From Ellagibacter isourolithinifaciens (lineage in GTDB: Bacteria > Actinomycetota > Coriobacteriia > Coriobacteriales > Eggerthellaceae): a stretch of DNA of 53,291 nucleotides. The stretch lies in assembly GCF_008831035.1 (NCBI RefSeq), contig NZ_WAJR01000014.1:1-53291 (forward strand), written 5' to 3'. Shown piece by piece: positions 25,217 through 34,753 of this stretch. Position 1 is the first letter of the stretch. Each line of letters starts with the position of its first letter. A program made the position numbers and the translations under genes. The notes beneath the pieces are model-generated. The model was not told the origin of the DNA and did not search any database. It worked only from the letters and a program-made list of their open reading frames with translations.

Positions 25217-26503
25217 ATGGCTGCATTCGAACAAATGGATCGCGCGGAGCTCCAAAGCGAGCTCGATCGATTAAAAGAAGAGTACGCGCAGTTCAAAGCA
25301 AAGGGTCTTTCACTCAATATGGCTCGCGGCAAACCGAGCGCAGAGCAGCTCGATTTGAGCCTGCCCCTGCTCTCCTGTATTTCCAGCGCGCAGGATTGCA
25401 TCGCCGAGGACGGCACCGACTGTCGCAACTACGGCGTGCTCGATGGTCTTCCCGAGGCGAAGCGCCTGATGGCAACGATGCTCGATGATGCACCGGAAAA
25501 TGTGATCGTCGGCGGAAACTCGAGCCTGACGCTCATGGGCAATGCCGTCGCGCGATGCCTCGACTTCGGCACCCTCGGCAGCAAACCCTGGGCGCAGTAT
25601 CCGGGAATCAAGTGGATCTGCCCCGTTCCTGGTTACGACCGTCACTTCGGCATCACGGAATCGTTCGGCATTGAGATGATTCCTGTGAAGATGAACGAAA
25701 ACGGCCCTGACATGGATGAGGTCGAGAGAATCGTCGCCGAGGACGATTCCGTGAAGGGTATCTGGTGCGTTCCGAAGTACTCCAACCCCGGCGGCGTCAC
25801 CTATTCCAAGGATGTCGTTCGTCGTTTGGCGACCATGCCCTGCGCTGCGAATGATTTCCGCATCTTCTGGGACAACGCCTACAGCGTCCATCACCTGAAC
25901 CCATTTAAGGCCGACCAGGACCAACTTCTCGACATCGCCGAAGCATGCCGAGAAGCGAGCAACCCCGACCGTTACTTCAAGTTCGCGTCCACGTCGAAGG
26001 TAACGCTTCCTGGAGCCGGCATCTCTGCCATCGCCGCGAGCCCCGACAATATCGCCGAGATCAAGAAGCGCATGGCTACGACCGTCATCAGCTACGACAA
26101 GCTCAACCAACTTCGTCACGTGAGGTTTTTGAAGAACGCCGACGGCCTCGCCGCCCACATGGAGAAGCATGCCGATATCCTGCGCCCGAAGTTCACGCTC
26201 GTCGAAAACGAGCTCACCATGGGCCTTTCCGAAGTCGGCGGGTGCACATGGACCAAGCCGCGCGGCGGATACTTCGTGTCCTTCGACGCACCTGAGGGGT
26301 GTGCAAAGCGCATCGTGCAGCTCGCGAAGGAAGCGGGCGTCACGATGACGGATGCTGGCGCGACCTGGCCGTACAAGCACGACCCCTACGACAGCAACAT
26401 TCGCATCGCGCCCACGCTCCCCCCGCTCTACGAGCTTCGCGAGGCGCTCAACGTGTTCGTCTGCTGCGTGAAGATCGCTTACGCGGAGAAGCTGCTCGCG
26501 TAG
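25217..26503 (+). CDS. PLP-dependent class I aminotransferase, probably aspartate aminotransferase
   Basis: A 428-residue fold-type I aminotransferase of the group annotated as Aminotran_MocR, which includes actinobacterial aspartate aminotransferases. It has an N-terminal helical part (LNMARGKPSAEQLDLS), CPVPGYDRHFGI, VPKYSNPGG, the cofactor-site DNAY, the PLP-binding lysine in FASTSKVTLPGAG, and a C-terminal arginine in SNIRIAPT. It would interconvert aspartate or similar amino acids with 2-oxoacids. Unlike MocR regulators it has no GntR domain. Its end overlaps the convergent addA-like gene by 25 bases. Confidence 0.88.
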   Translation: MAAFEQMDRAELQSELDRLKEEYAQFKAKGLSLNMARGKPSAEQLDLSLPLLSCISSAQDCIAEDGTDCRNYGVLDGLPEAKRLMATMLDDAPENVIVGGNSSLTLMGNAVARCLDFGTLGSKPWAQYPGIKWICPVPGYDRHFGITESFGIEMIPVKMNENGPDMDEVERIVAEDDSVKGIWCVPKYSNPGGVTYSKDVVRRLATMPCAANDFRIFWDNAYSVHHLNPFKADQDQLLDIAEACREASNPDRYFKFASTSKVTLPGAGISAIAASPDNIAEIKKRMATTVISYDKLNQLRHVRFLKNADGLAAHMEKHADILRPKFTLVENELTMGLSEVGGCTWTKPRGGYFVSFDAPEGCAKRIVQLAKEAGVTMTDAGATWPYKHDPYDSNIRIAPTLPPLYELREALNVFVCCVKIAYAEKLLA

Positions 26504-29500
26504 CGCGCAAGTATCTCCCCTTCGATTGTCGGAAGGTCAGCTGCGGTAAAGGTATAGTTCACCTGCTGCGGCTGGCCTTCTTTGGTATCGTCGGGCTGTT
26601 CCACGCGCACGAATGCGAACTCCGTGGATTCATAGCCTTGCATGAGCAGGGCATACGCGTAGCAAAGCGCCTGAAGTCGATGCTTTTCGTGCAACTGTGC
26701 CGGCGTTTCCCCTGGCGACCCACCTGTTTTATAGTCTACGACGAGCGCTGTGCGACCGTCTTCCCCGTCGGCAAGAAGGTCGATTTCCCCCTCCATGAAA
26801 GGAGCGTCGACTCCACGACCCACGCGCACGAAGAAGGGAACTTCCGCGCGAAGGCGGGAAAATGTCACGACGCGTGCCGCAACATCGCTTTCAAACCATC
26901 GCGAAAGCGCTTCAGTGAGGCGAATGCGCTGCAAGTCGGACAGCCCGCAATGGCGAGCAAGCGCGTCGACGTGCGATTTGCCAGGGCAGATGAGGGGAGC
27001 ACCCTCGTTATGGGCGCATACCGCCTGCTGGGCAAGCCTATGGAAGGCGGTGCCCAAGTCCGTCGCCTTGTCGGCATCTCTCGAAAGCGAAGCTCGAATC
27101 GCAGTCCACGCCGTCTCGTCCGCCTCCGAAAAACCAGGCTCTTCGACGAACTGCACTTTCGACAATGCGCGATCATCCTCAAACGAGTCGACTTCAACCT
27201 CATCCGATGACCCGTGTGCGATCGACGAATAGCTGAACACATCGGCACGGGACGCAGGCCACGCCTGTGCTGACAGCTCACAGTAGGGCAAGACCTCGGG
27301 AATCGCGATAGCTTGACGCGCTAAGTTGGATCCGTCCTCAAGCGAGCACCCTTCTTCTTGATTTGCCGCTTCATCGTTGTCTTCGGCGTCGACGCCTTCA
27401 GAATCACAAGGTTCTTCCGACTCAACAGCCAAGTCGATGCGCTCAACGCGCGCAGGAGACTCGCCGCCGAAATCGAGAAGAGACACGCCCGACTCGAAGG
27501 CATTGCCTTCCCCGCATAGGGCGGACTCCACACTTCCCCACACGCTCTTTGCAAGGCCTGTCGGGTCGTCCTTTGTCGCCTTCCCGGCAATTGCGCAAAC
27601 GATCGCTTCCTTTGCGCGGGTGAGCGCGACATAGAGAAGCCGACGCGTCTCCTCAGTTTCACCGAGATACTCATGCTGGCGAATCGCGCAGCGAATCTCC
27701 ACGGGGCTGTGGTCGCCAGGGTTCTCGATCAGCTGCTGGTAGAACTCGTCGCCTTCGCTTCCCTCGAAAGGGTCCACCGACGTACATTTCGCGATGAGCT
27801 GCGACTGCTTCGCGGTCAAGCGCGTTGCCGTCGCTCCCGCATCGAGCGAGAGGTAGGTTTTGCCATCGAGCGTGGTCCGCACCATCCGAGATGAGCGCAC
27901 CTCGTCGGAACGCAGCTCCGCCACCGCAACAATGGGAAATTCGAGGCCTTTGCTCGCATGAACTGTCATGATGCGAACAAAATCTCCCGCTTTCGAGGAA
28001 AGCGACCCTGGGGCCTCTTTCGCGATTTCGACATGCGCGCGCAGCTCGACTGCTGTCTGAGCGGGACCCGACCCTTTCCTGCGCTCGATATCGCGAGCAA
28101 GACGGCATGCCTTATAGACATTTGCCGCACGCGCAAGCCCTTCGGCGCCTTCGTCCTCGAGCCGGCGTAGCCAGCCAGAATCGACGAGAACGCCTTCCAT
28201 AACCTCAGAGAGGGGCTCGAGCCTCACACGGGATGCCGCCTTTTTCAGCGTTCTTACCGCAGCGCGGAGACCAGGCGCAAGCGATGCTTCGCCTTCAGCG
28301 GCGGCGCACACTGACACACCGGAATCGAGCGAACGGCGGCGGGGAATGCCGCGCAGCTCGTCAAGGCCTGTCGAAAGGTCGATGAAATCGTCTGCAGTGA
28401 GTGCGAAGATTTCGCTCGAGAGCACCTCGAAAAGGGCTTCAGTATCCTTGGGGTTCGCAATGACCTCGGCGAGCCGCACCGCAAGGCGCACTTCCGGCGC
28501 GCGGCCGAATATGGACCCCCCTGAGACCACGCAGGAAAGCCCCTTCTCGCGTATAGCATCAGCATAAATATCGGCACACCGCATGCTGCCAAGCAAGACC
28601 ACCATGTCACCCGCCGAATGGCCCTCGTCGACAAGCTTCGCAAAACGCTCCGCAATCCGCTGCGCAACCGTAGCGCGCGCCGCATCTGAGGCAACACCTC
28701 GAGGATAGGTGGTGAGCTGCACTTCGATGCGCGGATCAGACCCCTGGTAGGGGTAGTCAATGCGTCCAGGGTCGCGCGATGCGGAAAGCGACATAAACGA
28801 GCGCCCGAACACACTCGGCTGACTGAACACGCAGTCGACGAACGCGAGCACATCACCATGGCTTCTGAAATTATCGGCAAGCTCGATGAGCCCTGCTTCG
28901 TTAGTGCTTGCCACCGATGCAAGGTGCCTGTCGTAGACCAAGACGTCCGCCCCGCGGAAACGGTAGATGCTCTGCTGCGCATCGCCAACCGTGCACAGGC
29001 GCTCGAAGTTCTTGCCCGCCATGCGCTTGATCATGTTCACCTGCAGCTGATCGGTGTCTTGGAACTCGTCGACCATAATCAGCTTGAAGCGATCGGCGTA
29101 CTCGGCAGCGATTTCAGGGTGCTCGCTGAACATGCGCGACGCCATCGTGAGCAGGTCGTCGTTGTCGAGCACGCCCGCCTCGCGCTTGCGCCGGCGATAC
29201 GCATCAAAGACACGGGCCGACAGGTCGATCACCTCGCGCATGCGCGGCTCGGCAAGGGCAAGGCGAGCTTCCATCATCAAGGAGAGATACCCTTGCGCCG
29301 CTTCGGTTGCGTACTCTTTGTATTCAGACGTGCCGAACGCACGACTGGGAACAGGAAACGCGTTGAATAGCTCTAAGACCTGCTCAGGCGATGGTTCCGC
29401 ACCCTGCTGCTGCGCGTCCTCGAGCCCCTCGAGCGCACGGGCCGTACCGTCGAGGAACGCATCACGGGTCTTTCCCGGCTTTTGAGCCTCGCACATCACC

Positions 29501-30129
29501 GTGATATCGCCCGCCAAAGACGCCATGCGCGCCATAAGCTTGCGGGGCGATGCCGCCGACGGCGCCGGCACGATAGACGCCATCCCTTCGGGGCTCGATT
29601 GCGCAGCAACGACGATGTCGCGCACCATGCCTTCAACGCTTGCGGCGGACATCGATCCCGCCTGACGAGCTGCATACTCCGTGAATAGCGCATCGTAGTC
29701 GCCCGGCGAGATGATGTCATTCTCAGATCCGAGCACCTCCTCGAGCGAGGCATCGAGCATATCGTTCGCAGCCGCCTCATCCGCCACCGTGAAATCGGGG
29801 GCGATCCCTAAGTCGAGCGCATGGGCTCGCAGCATGCGGGCGCAGGCACCATGAATGGTGGAAATCCAGGCGGAGTCGACGAGAAGCGCCTGGTCAGTCC
29901 GCCCACAGGCCTTGAGCGCGCCCTTCACACGCGACTTGATCTCGCCCGCCGCCTTCGAGGTGAACGTAATCGCGAGCACCTCGTCGATGCCGGAAACGAA
30001 CCCGCATTCAAGCGAATGAACGATGCGACGAGTAAGCGTGAACGTCTTTCCGCTGCCTGCACCGGCAGACACCGCCACAGGGCCCACGAGCGTATCGACG
30101 CATTGTTTCTGTCCAGGAGTGAGAGCCAT
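26479..30129 (-). CDS. addA: AddA-type UvrD helicase-nuclease
   Basis: A 1216-residue superfamily 1 helicase with a C-terminal PD-(D/E)xK nuclease. Walker A is SAGAGSGKT (21-29). Later motifs are VDEFQDTDQLQ, GDAQQSIYRFRGAD, TVHASKGLEFPIV and LLYVALTRAKEAI. The nuclease core is EGEIDLLADGEDG with VVDYKTGG near the C-terminus. With the AddB-like partner it would resect double-strand breaks for RecA-dependent repair. It starts three bases after the addB stop. The acidic stretch at about 870-950 is lineage-specific. Its 3' end overlaps the convergent aminotransferase gene by 25 bases. Confidence 0.88.
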   Translation of the reverse strand: MALTPGQKQCVDTLVGPVAVSAGAGSGKTFTLTRRIVHSLECGFVSGIDEVLAITFTSKAAGEIKSRVKGALKACGRTDQALLVDSAWISTIHGACARMLRAHALDLGIAPDFTVADEAAANDMLDASLEEVLGSENDIISPGDYDALFTEYAARQAGSMSAASVEGMVRDIVVAAQSSPEGMASIVPAPSAASPRKLMARMASLAGDITVMCEAQKPGKTRDAFLDGTARALEGLEDAQQQGAEPSPEQVLELFNAFPVPSRAFGTSEYKEYATEAAQGYLSLMMEARLALAEPRMREVIDLSARVFDAYRRRKREAGVLDNDDLLTMASRMFSEHPEIAAEYADRFKLIMVDEFQDTDQLQVNMIKRMAGKNFERLCTVGDAQQSIYRFRGADVLVYDRHLASVASTNEAGLIELADNFRSHGDVLAFVDCVFSQPSVFGRSFMSLSASRDPGRIDYPYQGSDPRIEVQLTTYPRGVASDAARATVAQRIAERFAKLVDEGHSAGDMVVLLGSMRCADIYADAIREKGLSCVVSGGSIFGRAPEVRLAVRLAEVIANPKDTEALFEVLSSEIFALTADDFIDLSTGLDELRGIPRRRSLDSGVSVCAAAEGEASLAPGLRAAVRTLKKAASRVRLEPLSEVMEGVLVDSGWLRRLEDEGAEGLARAANVYKACRLARDIERRKGSGPAQTAVELRAHVEIAKEAPGSLSSKAGDFVRIMTVHASKGLEFPIVAVAELRSDEVRSSRMVRTTLDGKTYLSLDAGATATRLTAKQSQLIAKCTSVDPFEGSEGDEFYQQLIENPGDHSPVEIRCAIRQHEYLGETEETRRLLYVALTRAKEAIVCAIAGKATKDDPTGLAKSVWGSVESALCGEGNAFESGVSLLDFGGESPARVERIDLAVESEEPCDSEGVDAEDNDEAANQEEGCSLEDGSNLARQAIAIPEVLPYCELSAQAWPASRADVFSYSSIAHGSSDEVEVDSFEDDRALSKVQFVEEPGFSEADETAWTAIRASLSRDADKATDLGTAFHRLAQQAVCAHNEGAPLICPGKSHVDALARHCGLSDLQRIRLTEALSRWFESDVAARVVTFSRLRAEVPFFVRVGRGVDAPFMEGEIDLLADGEDGRTALVVDYKTGGSPGETPAQLHEKHRLQALCYAYALLMQGYESTEFAFVRVEQPDDTKEGQPQQVNYTFTAADLPTIEGEILARYASSFSA

Positions 30130-30132
30130 ATG

Positions 30133-32847
30133 CTATGCCCTTCTTTCTGCGCATGAGAGCACCGGGCACCAGGTGCATGCATGGGGGCTTGAAGGCTCGG
30201 GGCGTACGTCGCCTGAAAGCATGCGCTCGACACCGCGGGCGATCGCCTCTTCGGTCCTGTCGAGCAGGTCGGCAAATGACTCACCGTCCCGCGGCGCGAA
30301 CTCGCATTTGTCGTGACGCATGGAAGGAAGGTGCGGCGACTCGAGTACGGTAGCGTCATAGGCTCCGGTAACGGCGCACCTCTTTCCGTAACAAACATAG
30401 AGCGCACCGACAGGGTTAAGCCCGAGCATTCGGCGGGCCACCTGAGCATAGATGAGCGTCTGCACCTTGCCAAGCCTTCCCTCTTCGCGCACGGCAAGCT
30501 CGTGTTCTGGGGAAACCGACGCCTTGTAGTCGAGCACCACGGCGTGTCCCCCATCGTCGACATCGATGCGGTCCGCCGTTCCAACGAGCAGATGACCTGC
30601 GTATTCTGCCGTTGCACCTTCCGCAACGTTGTATTCCAGATATGCAGGGTGAAACGTCGGCAGAAGTTCGGCCTCGTAATCGAGGTAGTCGAGCAGCTTG
30701 CGCTTGAGGGAATCCACGTCGCGCCGTTCGAGCTCCGTCGTGGGAACGAGACGGTTGTCCGAAGGCTTCAGGTCGTATTGGTGCGATTCGTGCCGATCGA
30801 GCACATCGCGCATGATGGCACGGGCGGAATCAATTGTTTCGCGCGTCACCTTGGGTGCGACCTCTTCTTGGAAATGGGTGTAGAAGCTCTTGAGCGCACT
30901 GTGGGCGAAATCGCCCATCTGCAGCGGGCCAAATCCCTCGTCGAGCCCTTCGAGACGCAAACGGCGCTGGGCGAACCACTTGTACGGGCACTCCAGATAG
31001 CTTTCGATCTGAGAGGGAGAAAGGCACGGCTCGTCGACCACCTGCCCTGCCACTACGCGCGGCAACACGACAAGCGGGCGCTTCGACGCCGACACCTCGC
31101 CGGGCACGGGAAGCTCGACCATCTCGCATGGCAGGTCACCGCCCGCCATGACGGCATTCTCGACAAGGGTCTCCTCCCCGCGCTCGACGATCCCCTCCTG
31201 CAAACAAGCGGGCAACATGAAGGGATTCTTGATGTCGTCGGTTGCGGACGGATCCTCGCGATAGCAGTCGATGAATTCCTCGAGGACGGCGGCGGGATAC
31301 GTCGAGTCGGCATTCTCGTCGTTGAGGCAACGAACGACAAGGAACGTCTTGCGAGGCGCCGCCAACAGGGCTGTAAACGATCGGCGCATACGAGAGAGCG
31401 CATCGTCGTCTGGGAATATTCCCAACTTGGCGAGAAGCGTTGTCGCCGCATCGTCGGAATCGGAAGCGGGGAATGCGGCGCTCGTGAGATCGCACGCAAC
31501 GGCAATATCGCAGGATGCAGAGGGGAAAGACATCGCGTGTCGATAGTCCGCGAACACGACATCGGCAGGAAAGGCCGCGAGATCGTTACCGCGAGAGCGT
31601 CCGTCATCGCCCACGTCCAACGAGCGTGAAGCATCGACGCTCGAATGGGCCAGAAGATCGACGACCCCTTCCATATCGAGGTCGGCGAGACGGGCCGCCG
31701 AGGCGACGTCCCGCAGCGACGCCATCGCCGCAAGCTGCTCGCGGCGCCAGGCTTCGGACCTTTTAACCATCGAGCGCACCGCGTCCTCGAGCTCGCCGAG
31801 TAGTATGTCGGCGTCTCGTTCAGTCGCGATGTCCTCCATCGCCTCGAACAGGCGGCTCTTCTCGCGCAGCGACGCCGTTATCGACTCGCGATCGATGAGA
31901 CGGTTGCCGCGAACCTGCGCATCGATGGAGTAGGCGCCCTCGACAGAGAACCCCGAGAAGGGCGAGAGCAGATAATCTGCAAGATCGCCCGAGCGCCAGG
32001 CCTCGGATACGAGAAAGCGCCGAAGCGAGAGCATTGCGCGCCCGAAGTCGGTCTGGGCAAAGGGAACGCCTGCGCGAACGGCGCACGAAAGCCCCGCCTC
32101 CGCAAGCGCGGGCGCAAGCTTCTCGAACAGGAAAAGGGGCTCCTTACAAGCGACGAGTGCGCCTTCGCGCCCTTCGGCGCAAAGGATATCGCGCAAAGTT
32201 GCCGGCTCGGCATAGCGGCCCGAGGGGAAGGCGAACCTCACGAGAACGCCCTCGAGCGCACGACGAATCCCTCCCCCGCCAGGTGCCATACGAACCTTGT
32301 AGCTGATAAGCGGACACGCCTCGAGGAATGCCCGCTGCTGCGCCGACAAGGGCGAAGAGCACTCGACAAGCATGCGCAAGGGCCGCGACGGCATGGCGTC
32401 TGGAAGTATCTTGAGCGCTTCCCCCGCAAGCACACGACCGGTGTCGCGCAGCGCATCGCGCACGTCGGCGCACAGGCGCAGCACGCGAGCCTGCGCGAAA
32501 GTGACCCCGCAATCCTCACCGCGCTTCGCACGGGCGCACGCTTTGTCGAAAGCTGGTATTCCCGCGCTTTGAAGGCAGGCCGTCACCACGCGGGCGCAAT
32601 CTGCCACAGCCGGGTCCTTCGAGCACAGCGACGCGGAGAGCGCCTCCACCTCGAGAGGGCTCGCGATAACCCGGCCGTCGCCGAAGAGTTCCCAGAGATC
32701 GGCAACCCAGGCGGGAAACGTGGCGACCGTCACTCCAAAAAGCGCACGGGGACCGGCCTCGGCGGCAACGCGCTTCCGATAGGAAAGCGCCTCGGCGTAT
32801 GTTGGGAGCAGGACTACGTCGTATGAAATATGTTCGTTCGTATTCAT
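30133..32847 (-). CDS. addB: AddB-type exonuclease subunit
   Basis: A 904-residue partner of AddA. It has a PD-(D/E)xK nuclease near the C-terminus (HAVVLDYKASVSPEHE, later VQTLIYAQ) flanked by four cysteines, LECPYKWFAQRR and CTWCPVLSC, which form the iron-sulfur staple known from AddB. No clear Walker A motif is present, so the helicase fold is probably inactive, as in AddB. It is shorter than Bacillus AddB (about 1160 residues). The ATG at 32847 is chosen because the upstream in-frame starts (32868, 32877) lie in the promoter; a TATACT box ends seven bases before this ATG, suggesting a leaderless message. Confidence 0.82.
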   Translation of the reverse strand: MNTNEHISYDVVLLPTYAEALSYRKRVAAEAGPRALFGVTVATFPAWVADLWELFGDGRVIASPLEVEALSASLCSKDPAVADCARVVTACLQSAGIPAFDKACARAKRGEDCGVTFAQARVLRLCADVRDALRDTGRVLAGEALKILPDAMPSRPLRMLVECSSPLSAQQRAFLEACPLISYKVRMAPGGGGIRRALEGVLVRFAFPSGRYAEPATLRDILCAEGREGALVACKEPLFLFEKLAPALAEAGLSCAVRAGVPFAQTDFGRAMLSLRRFLVSEAWRSGDLADYLLSPFSGFSVEGAYSIDAQVRGNRLIDRESITASLREKSRLFEAMEDIATERDADILLGELEDAVRSMVKRSEAWRREQLAAMASLRDVASAARLADLDMEGVVDLLAHSSVDASRSLDVGDDGRSRGNDLAAFPADVVFADYRHAMSFPSASCDIAVACDLTSAAFPASDSDDAATTLLAKLGIFPDDDALSRMRRSFTALLAAPRKTFLVVRCLNDENADSTYPAAVLEEFIDCYREDPSATDDIKNPFMLPACLQEGIVERGEETLVENAVMAGGDLPCEMVELPVPGEVSASKRPLVVLPRVVAGQVVDEPCLSPSQIESYLECPYKWFAQRRLRLEGLDEGFGPLQMGDFAHSALKSFYTHFQEEVAPKVTRETIDSARAIMRDVLDRHESHQYDLKPSDNRLVPTTELERRDVDSLKRKLLDYLDYEAELLPTFHPAYLEYNVAEGATAEYAGHLLVGTADRIDVDDGGHAVVLDYKASVSPEHELAVREEGRLGKVQTLIYAQVARRMLGLNPVGALYVCYGKRCAVTGAYDATVLESPHLPSMRHDKCEFAPRDGESFADLLDRTEEAIARGVERMLSGDVRPEPSSPHACTWCPVLSCAERRA

Positions 32848-32853
32848 GGGCTC

Positions 32854-32859
32854 AGTATA
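32854..32859 (-). promoter_or_regulatory. -10 box of addBA, predicting a leaderless transcript
   Basis: On the minus strand TATACT (32859-32854) is followed by six bases and then the ATG at 32847, so the expected transcription start coincides with the start codon. The -35 (TTTAAT with a 17-base spacer) is weak, and no ribosome site is present. Confidence 0.5.
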
Positions 32860-32938
32860 CACGAACATATGTACCAATTAAAGAAGTAGCCGAAGATTCT
32901 TGCCGTATTTCCCGCCAGACCGGCGGAACGTCCTATCC

Positions 32939-33148
32939 TCAACAAGCACGCCGGACGACGACGCTTCGCGAAGGGTCGACCCGAGTCTCTATATCGCGGC
33001 TTCCGCAGTCGGGACACGTGCGCGAGCCTTCGCCGGGCTTGAGCACGCGCCCGCAGGCGCCGCAGACAAACAGGATGGCAGGAACGCTCACGCCGTTTCC
33101 CATCCTGAGCGACCGCGCTTTGATAACAACCTCGCTCGGAATCTTCAT
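32939..33148 (-). CDS. Small zinc-ribbon protein
   Basis: A 69-residue protein with one zinc ribbon: CGAC at about 29-32 and CPDC at about 45-48. The N-terminus MKIPSEVVIKARSL is hydrophilic, and the tail RVDPSRSVVVRRAC is basic. AAGGAG lies seven bases before the ATG. I do not recognise the family; the ribbon could bind nucleic acid or protein. It lies 11 bases after the membrane-protein gene at 33160-34365 and 91 bases before addB, so it probably shares a transcript with the former. Confidence 0.7.
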   Translation of the reverse strand: MKIPSEVVIKARSLRMGNGVSVPAILFVCGACGRVLKPGEGSRTCPDCGSRDIETRVDPSRSVVVRRAC

Positions 33149-33159
33149 GGCAAGGCTCC

Positions 33160-34365
33160 TTACAATCCGAACAGGTGGTCGGCAGTGTCGCTCACAAAAG
33201 CATCCTCATCGAGCACCCAGCCAGCATCGGTCTTGATAAGCGAGAACATGATGAAAGCGTACTCGGAGTTCGCGTGCCCCTTCGCCGTCTCCGTTGCCGC
33301 AGCGACCTGCTGCTTTGTGGGAGTGCGCGAGCCCGCTGCGAGCGACCGCGCCGCATCGTCAACCGCCGACACGAAGTTGTATACCGGAACGCTCGCGCAG
33401 TCGGCGAACACGTCAGCAGTACCGTCAGTGTAGACGAAGACGTCGTCATCGCCGACCGTGCATGATGCCCCCTCGATGAACCAGCGCGCAAGCTCCTTCG
33501 AATCAATGCCCGCATCGTCAGCAGAGAACCCGAACATCTTGACGTATCTCGCATTTATCCCTTGTGCAATGCGGTCGACGATCTTCTCGCGCGAATCGAG
33601 CGACGCCAAAGCATCGCGCGCGGACGCAAGCGCCGCAGCCTCGTCGGCTTCATCGTTGGAGAAGCTGTTCATGGAACTAGAAGAGCCGTCCTGGCGCTCC
33701 GAGCCCGAGTCCTCAAACCAGCTCGAGGTTTCGTCATCGATCGAATCGAAAACATCCCCCACGCAAGACGCCACACATCCTCCGACCTGGGAGAGCAAGA
33801 TAAGGGCGATGATGATGCCGAATATGGAGCTGAGGCAGGACTTCTTCTTAGGAGCCTCTTCGGGCGAAGCGGGCTTGCCGCCTTCCGGCCTGACCGTCGC
33901 TTGGGGCTTTTTCATTCCCTTGCCGAACGCGTCCTTCGGCCGCCCCGACGTCGTGTGCGCCATCGTTTGGCGCAAGCGGTCGGAAACACCTTTCGGATGG
34001 GGATGCTCCTCTAAGAAGGGTGCCGCCGCAGGGCGCCTTCCCGTTCCTGCGGGAGAAGCAGTGCGCGTCGGCGAGCTTCCCGCCTGCGGAGATGCTCCCT
34101 TATCTGCACAGGATGCCTTCGGGGACGAGCTCTTGCGAGCCTCCGAGGAACCCGCGGTCGCCTTAGCGGCGAGCTTCTTTTCGAGCTCGCGGCGACGAGC
34201 GTCAATGCGCTCTTTCGCAGATACTTCCCGAACGTTAGGCGAAGCGTTGTCCGAGGACTTCCCCGGCCGCCCGGCAGGTGCCGCGGGAGCAGCCGGCTTC
34301 GCAGGAGAGGCAGGCACAGCGGGAGCCGCAGGAACACCGTAGCCCTTGTTGTTCTTGTCTGCCAT
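33160..34365 (-). CDS. Single-pass membrane protein with Ala/Pro/Lys-rich cytoplasmic region, function unknown
   Basis: A 401-residue protein. Residues 1-170 are low-complexity and basic (PAAPAVPASPAKPAAP and similar), with a charged helix IDARRRELEKKLAAK. One membrane segment (CLSSIFGIIIALILLSQVGG) at about residue 195 is followed by a region rich in Ser/Asp/Glu. The C-terminal 150 residues form a globular, probably extracellular domain (IAQGINARYVKMFGFSADD, TVGDDDVFVYTDG). I recognise no family. The ATG at 34365 has AAAGGGGAG upstream. A TATAAT box lies 37-43 bases before it. Confidence 0.72.
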   Translation of the reverse strand: MADKNNKGYGVPAAPAVPASPAKPAAPAAPAGRPGKSSDNASPNVREVSAKERIDARRRELEKKLAAKATAGSSEARKSSSPKASCADKGASPQAGSSPTRTASPAGTGRRPAAAPFLEEHPHPKGVSDRLRQTMAHTTSGRPKDAFGKGMKKPQATVRPEGGKPASPEEAPKKKSCLSSIFGIIIALILLSQVGGCVASCVGDVFDSIDDETSSWFEDSGSERQDGSSSSMNSFSNDEADEAAALASARDALASLDSREKIVDRIAQGINARYVKMFGFSADDAGIDSKELARWFIEGASCTVGDDDVFVYTDGTADVFADCASVPVYNFVSAVDDAARSLAAGSRTPTKQQVAAATETAKGHANSEYAFIMFSLIKTDAGWVLDEDAFVSDTADHLFGL

Positions 34366-34402
34366 GCGCTCCCCTTTCGATTGCATCTATCGCATGAGAA
34401 GC

Positions 34403-34431
34403 ATTATACGGGACGCGCTTTGCCGCACGAA
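34403..34431 (-). promoter_or_regulatory. Promoter of the membrane protein/zinc-ribbon genes
   Basis: On the minus strand: TTCGTG (34431-34426), 17 bases, and a consensus TATAAT (34408-34403). The leader would be about 30 nt. Confidence 0.6.
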
Positions 34432-34473
34432 GCTGCGCACGACATTCTTACGTTGACATACGAGCGGGCGCGG

Positions 34474-34677
34474 CTAAAGCGGCCTCCAACAAAGGACGGC
34501 CCAGCGCGTCTCCTGCGTGTAGTCCATCATGATGCCGTCCCAGCTCTCCTGCCATGCGCGACAGAAGATGGAGAAGCGATCCTCGACGCCGGCTTCGGCA
34601 ACCGCCTGCCGCAGCTCCCCGAGCATTCCGTCCGAGAAATCAACCGCCACCTCGTCTTCCGACGTGCAAAATCCCAC
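34474..34677 (-). CDS. Doubtful 67-residue hypothetical protein
   Basis: An open frame from a GTG at 34677 encoding an acidic, Trp-rich product (SDGMLGELRQAVAEAG, then RAWQESWDGIMMDYTQ). The composition looks natural, but no ribosome site precedes the GTG and the frame stays open upstream through the nifJ terminator hairpin without another start. It may be a decayed gene remnant. The rest of 34387-34753 holds only the promoter and terminator listed separately. Confidence 0.25.
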   Translation of the reverse strand: MGFCTSEDEVAVDFSDGMLGELRQAVAEAGVEDRFSIFCRAWQESWDGIMMDYTQETRWAVLCWRPL

Positions 34678-34687
34678 ATAGCAAAGG

Positions 34688-34719
34688 AGGGCGCGGCCCC
34701 CTTGCGAGAACCGCGCCCT
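34688..34719 (-). terminator. Likely terminator of the pyruvate:ferredoxin oxidoreductase gene
   Basis: AGGGCGCGG (34688-34696) and CCGCGCCCT (34711-34719) form a 9-bp GC-rich stem with a 14-base loop, 35 bases after the stop. The U-run on the minus strand is short (CCTTTG). Confidence 0.55.
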
Positions 34720-34753
34720 CTCTATGTGCTTCGATATAAGCCCTTCCGCCTCG

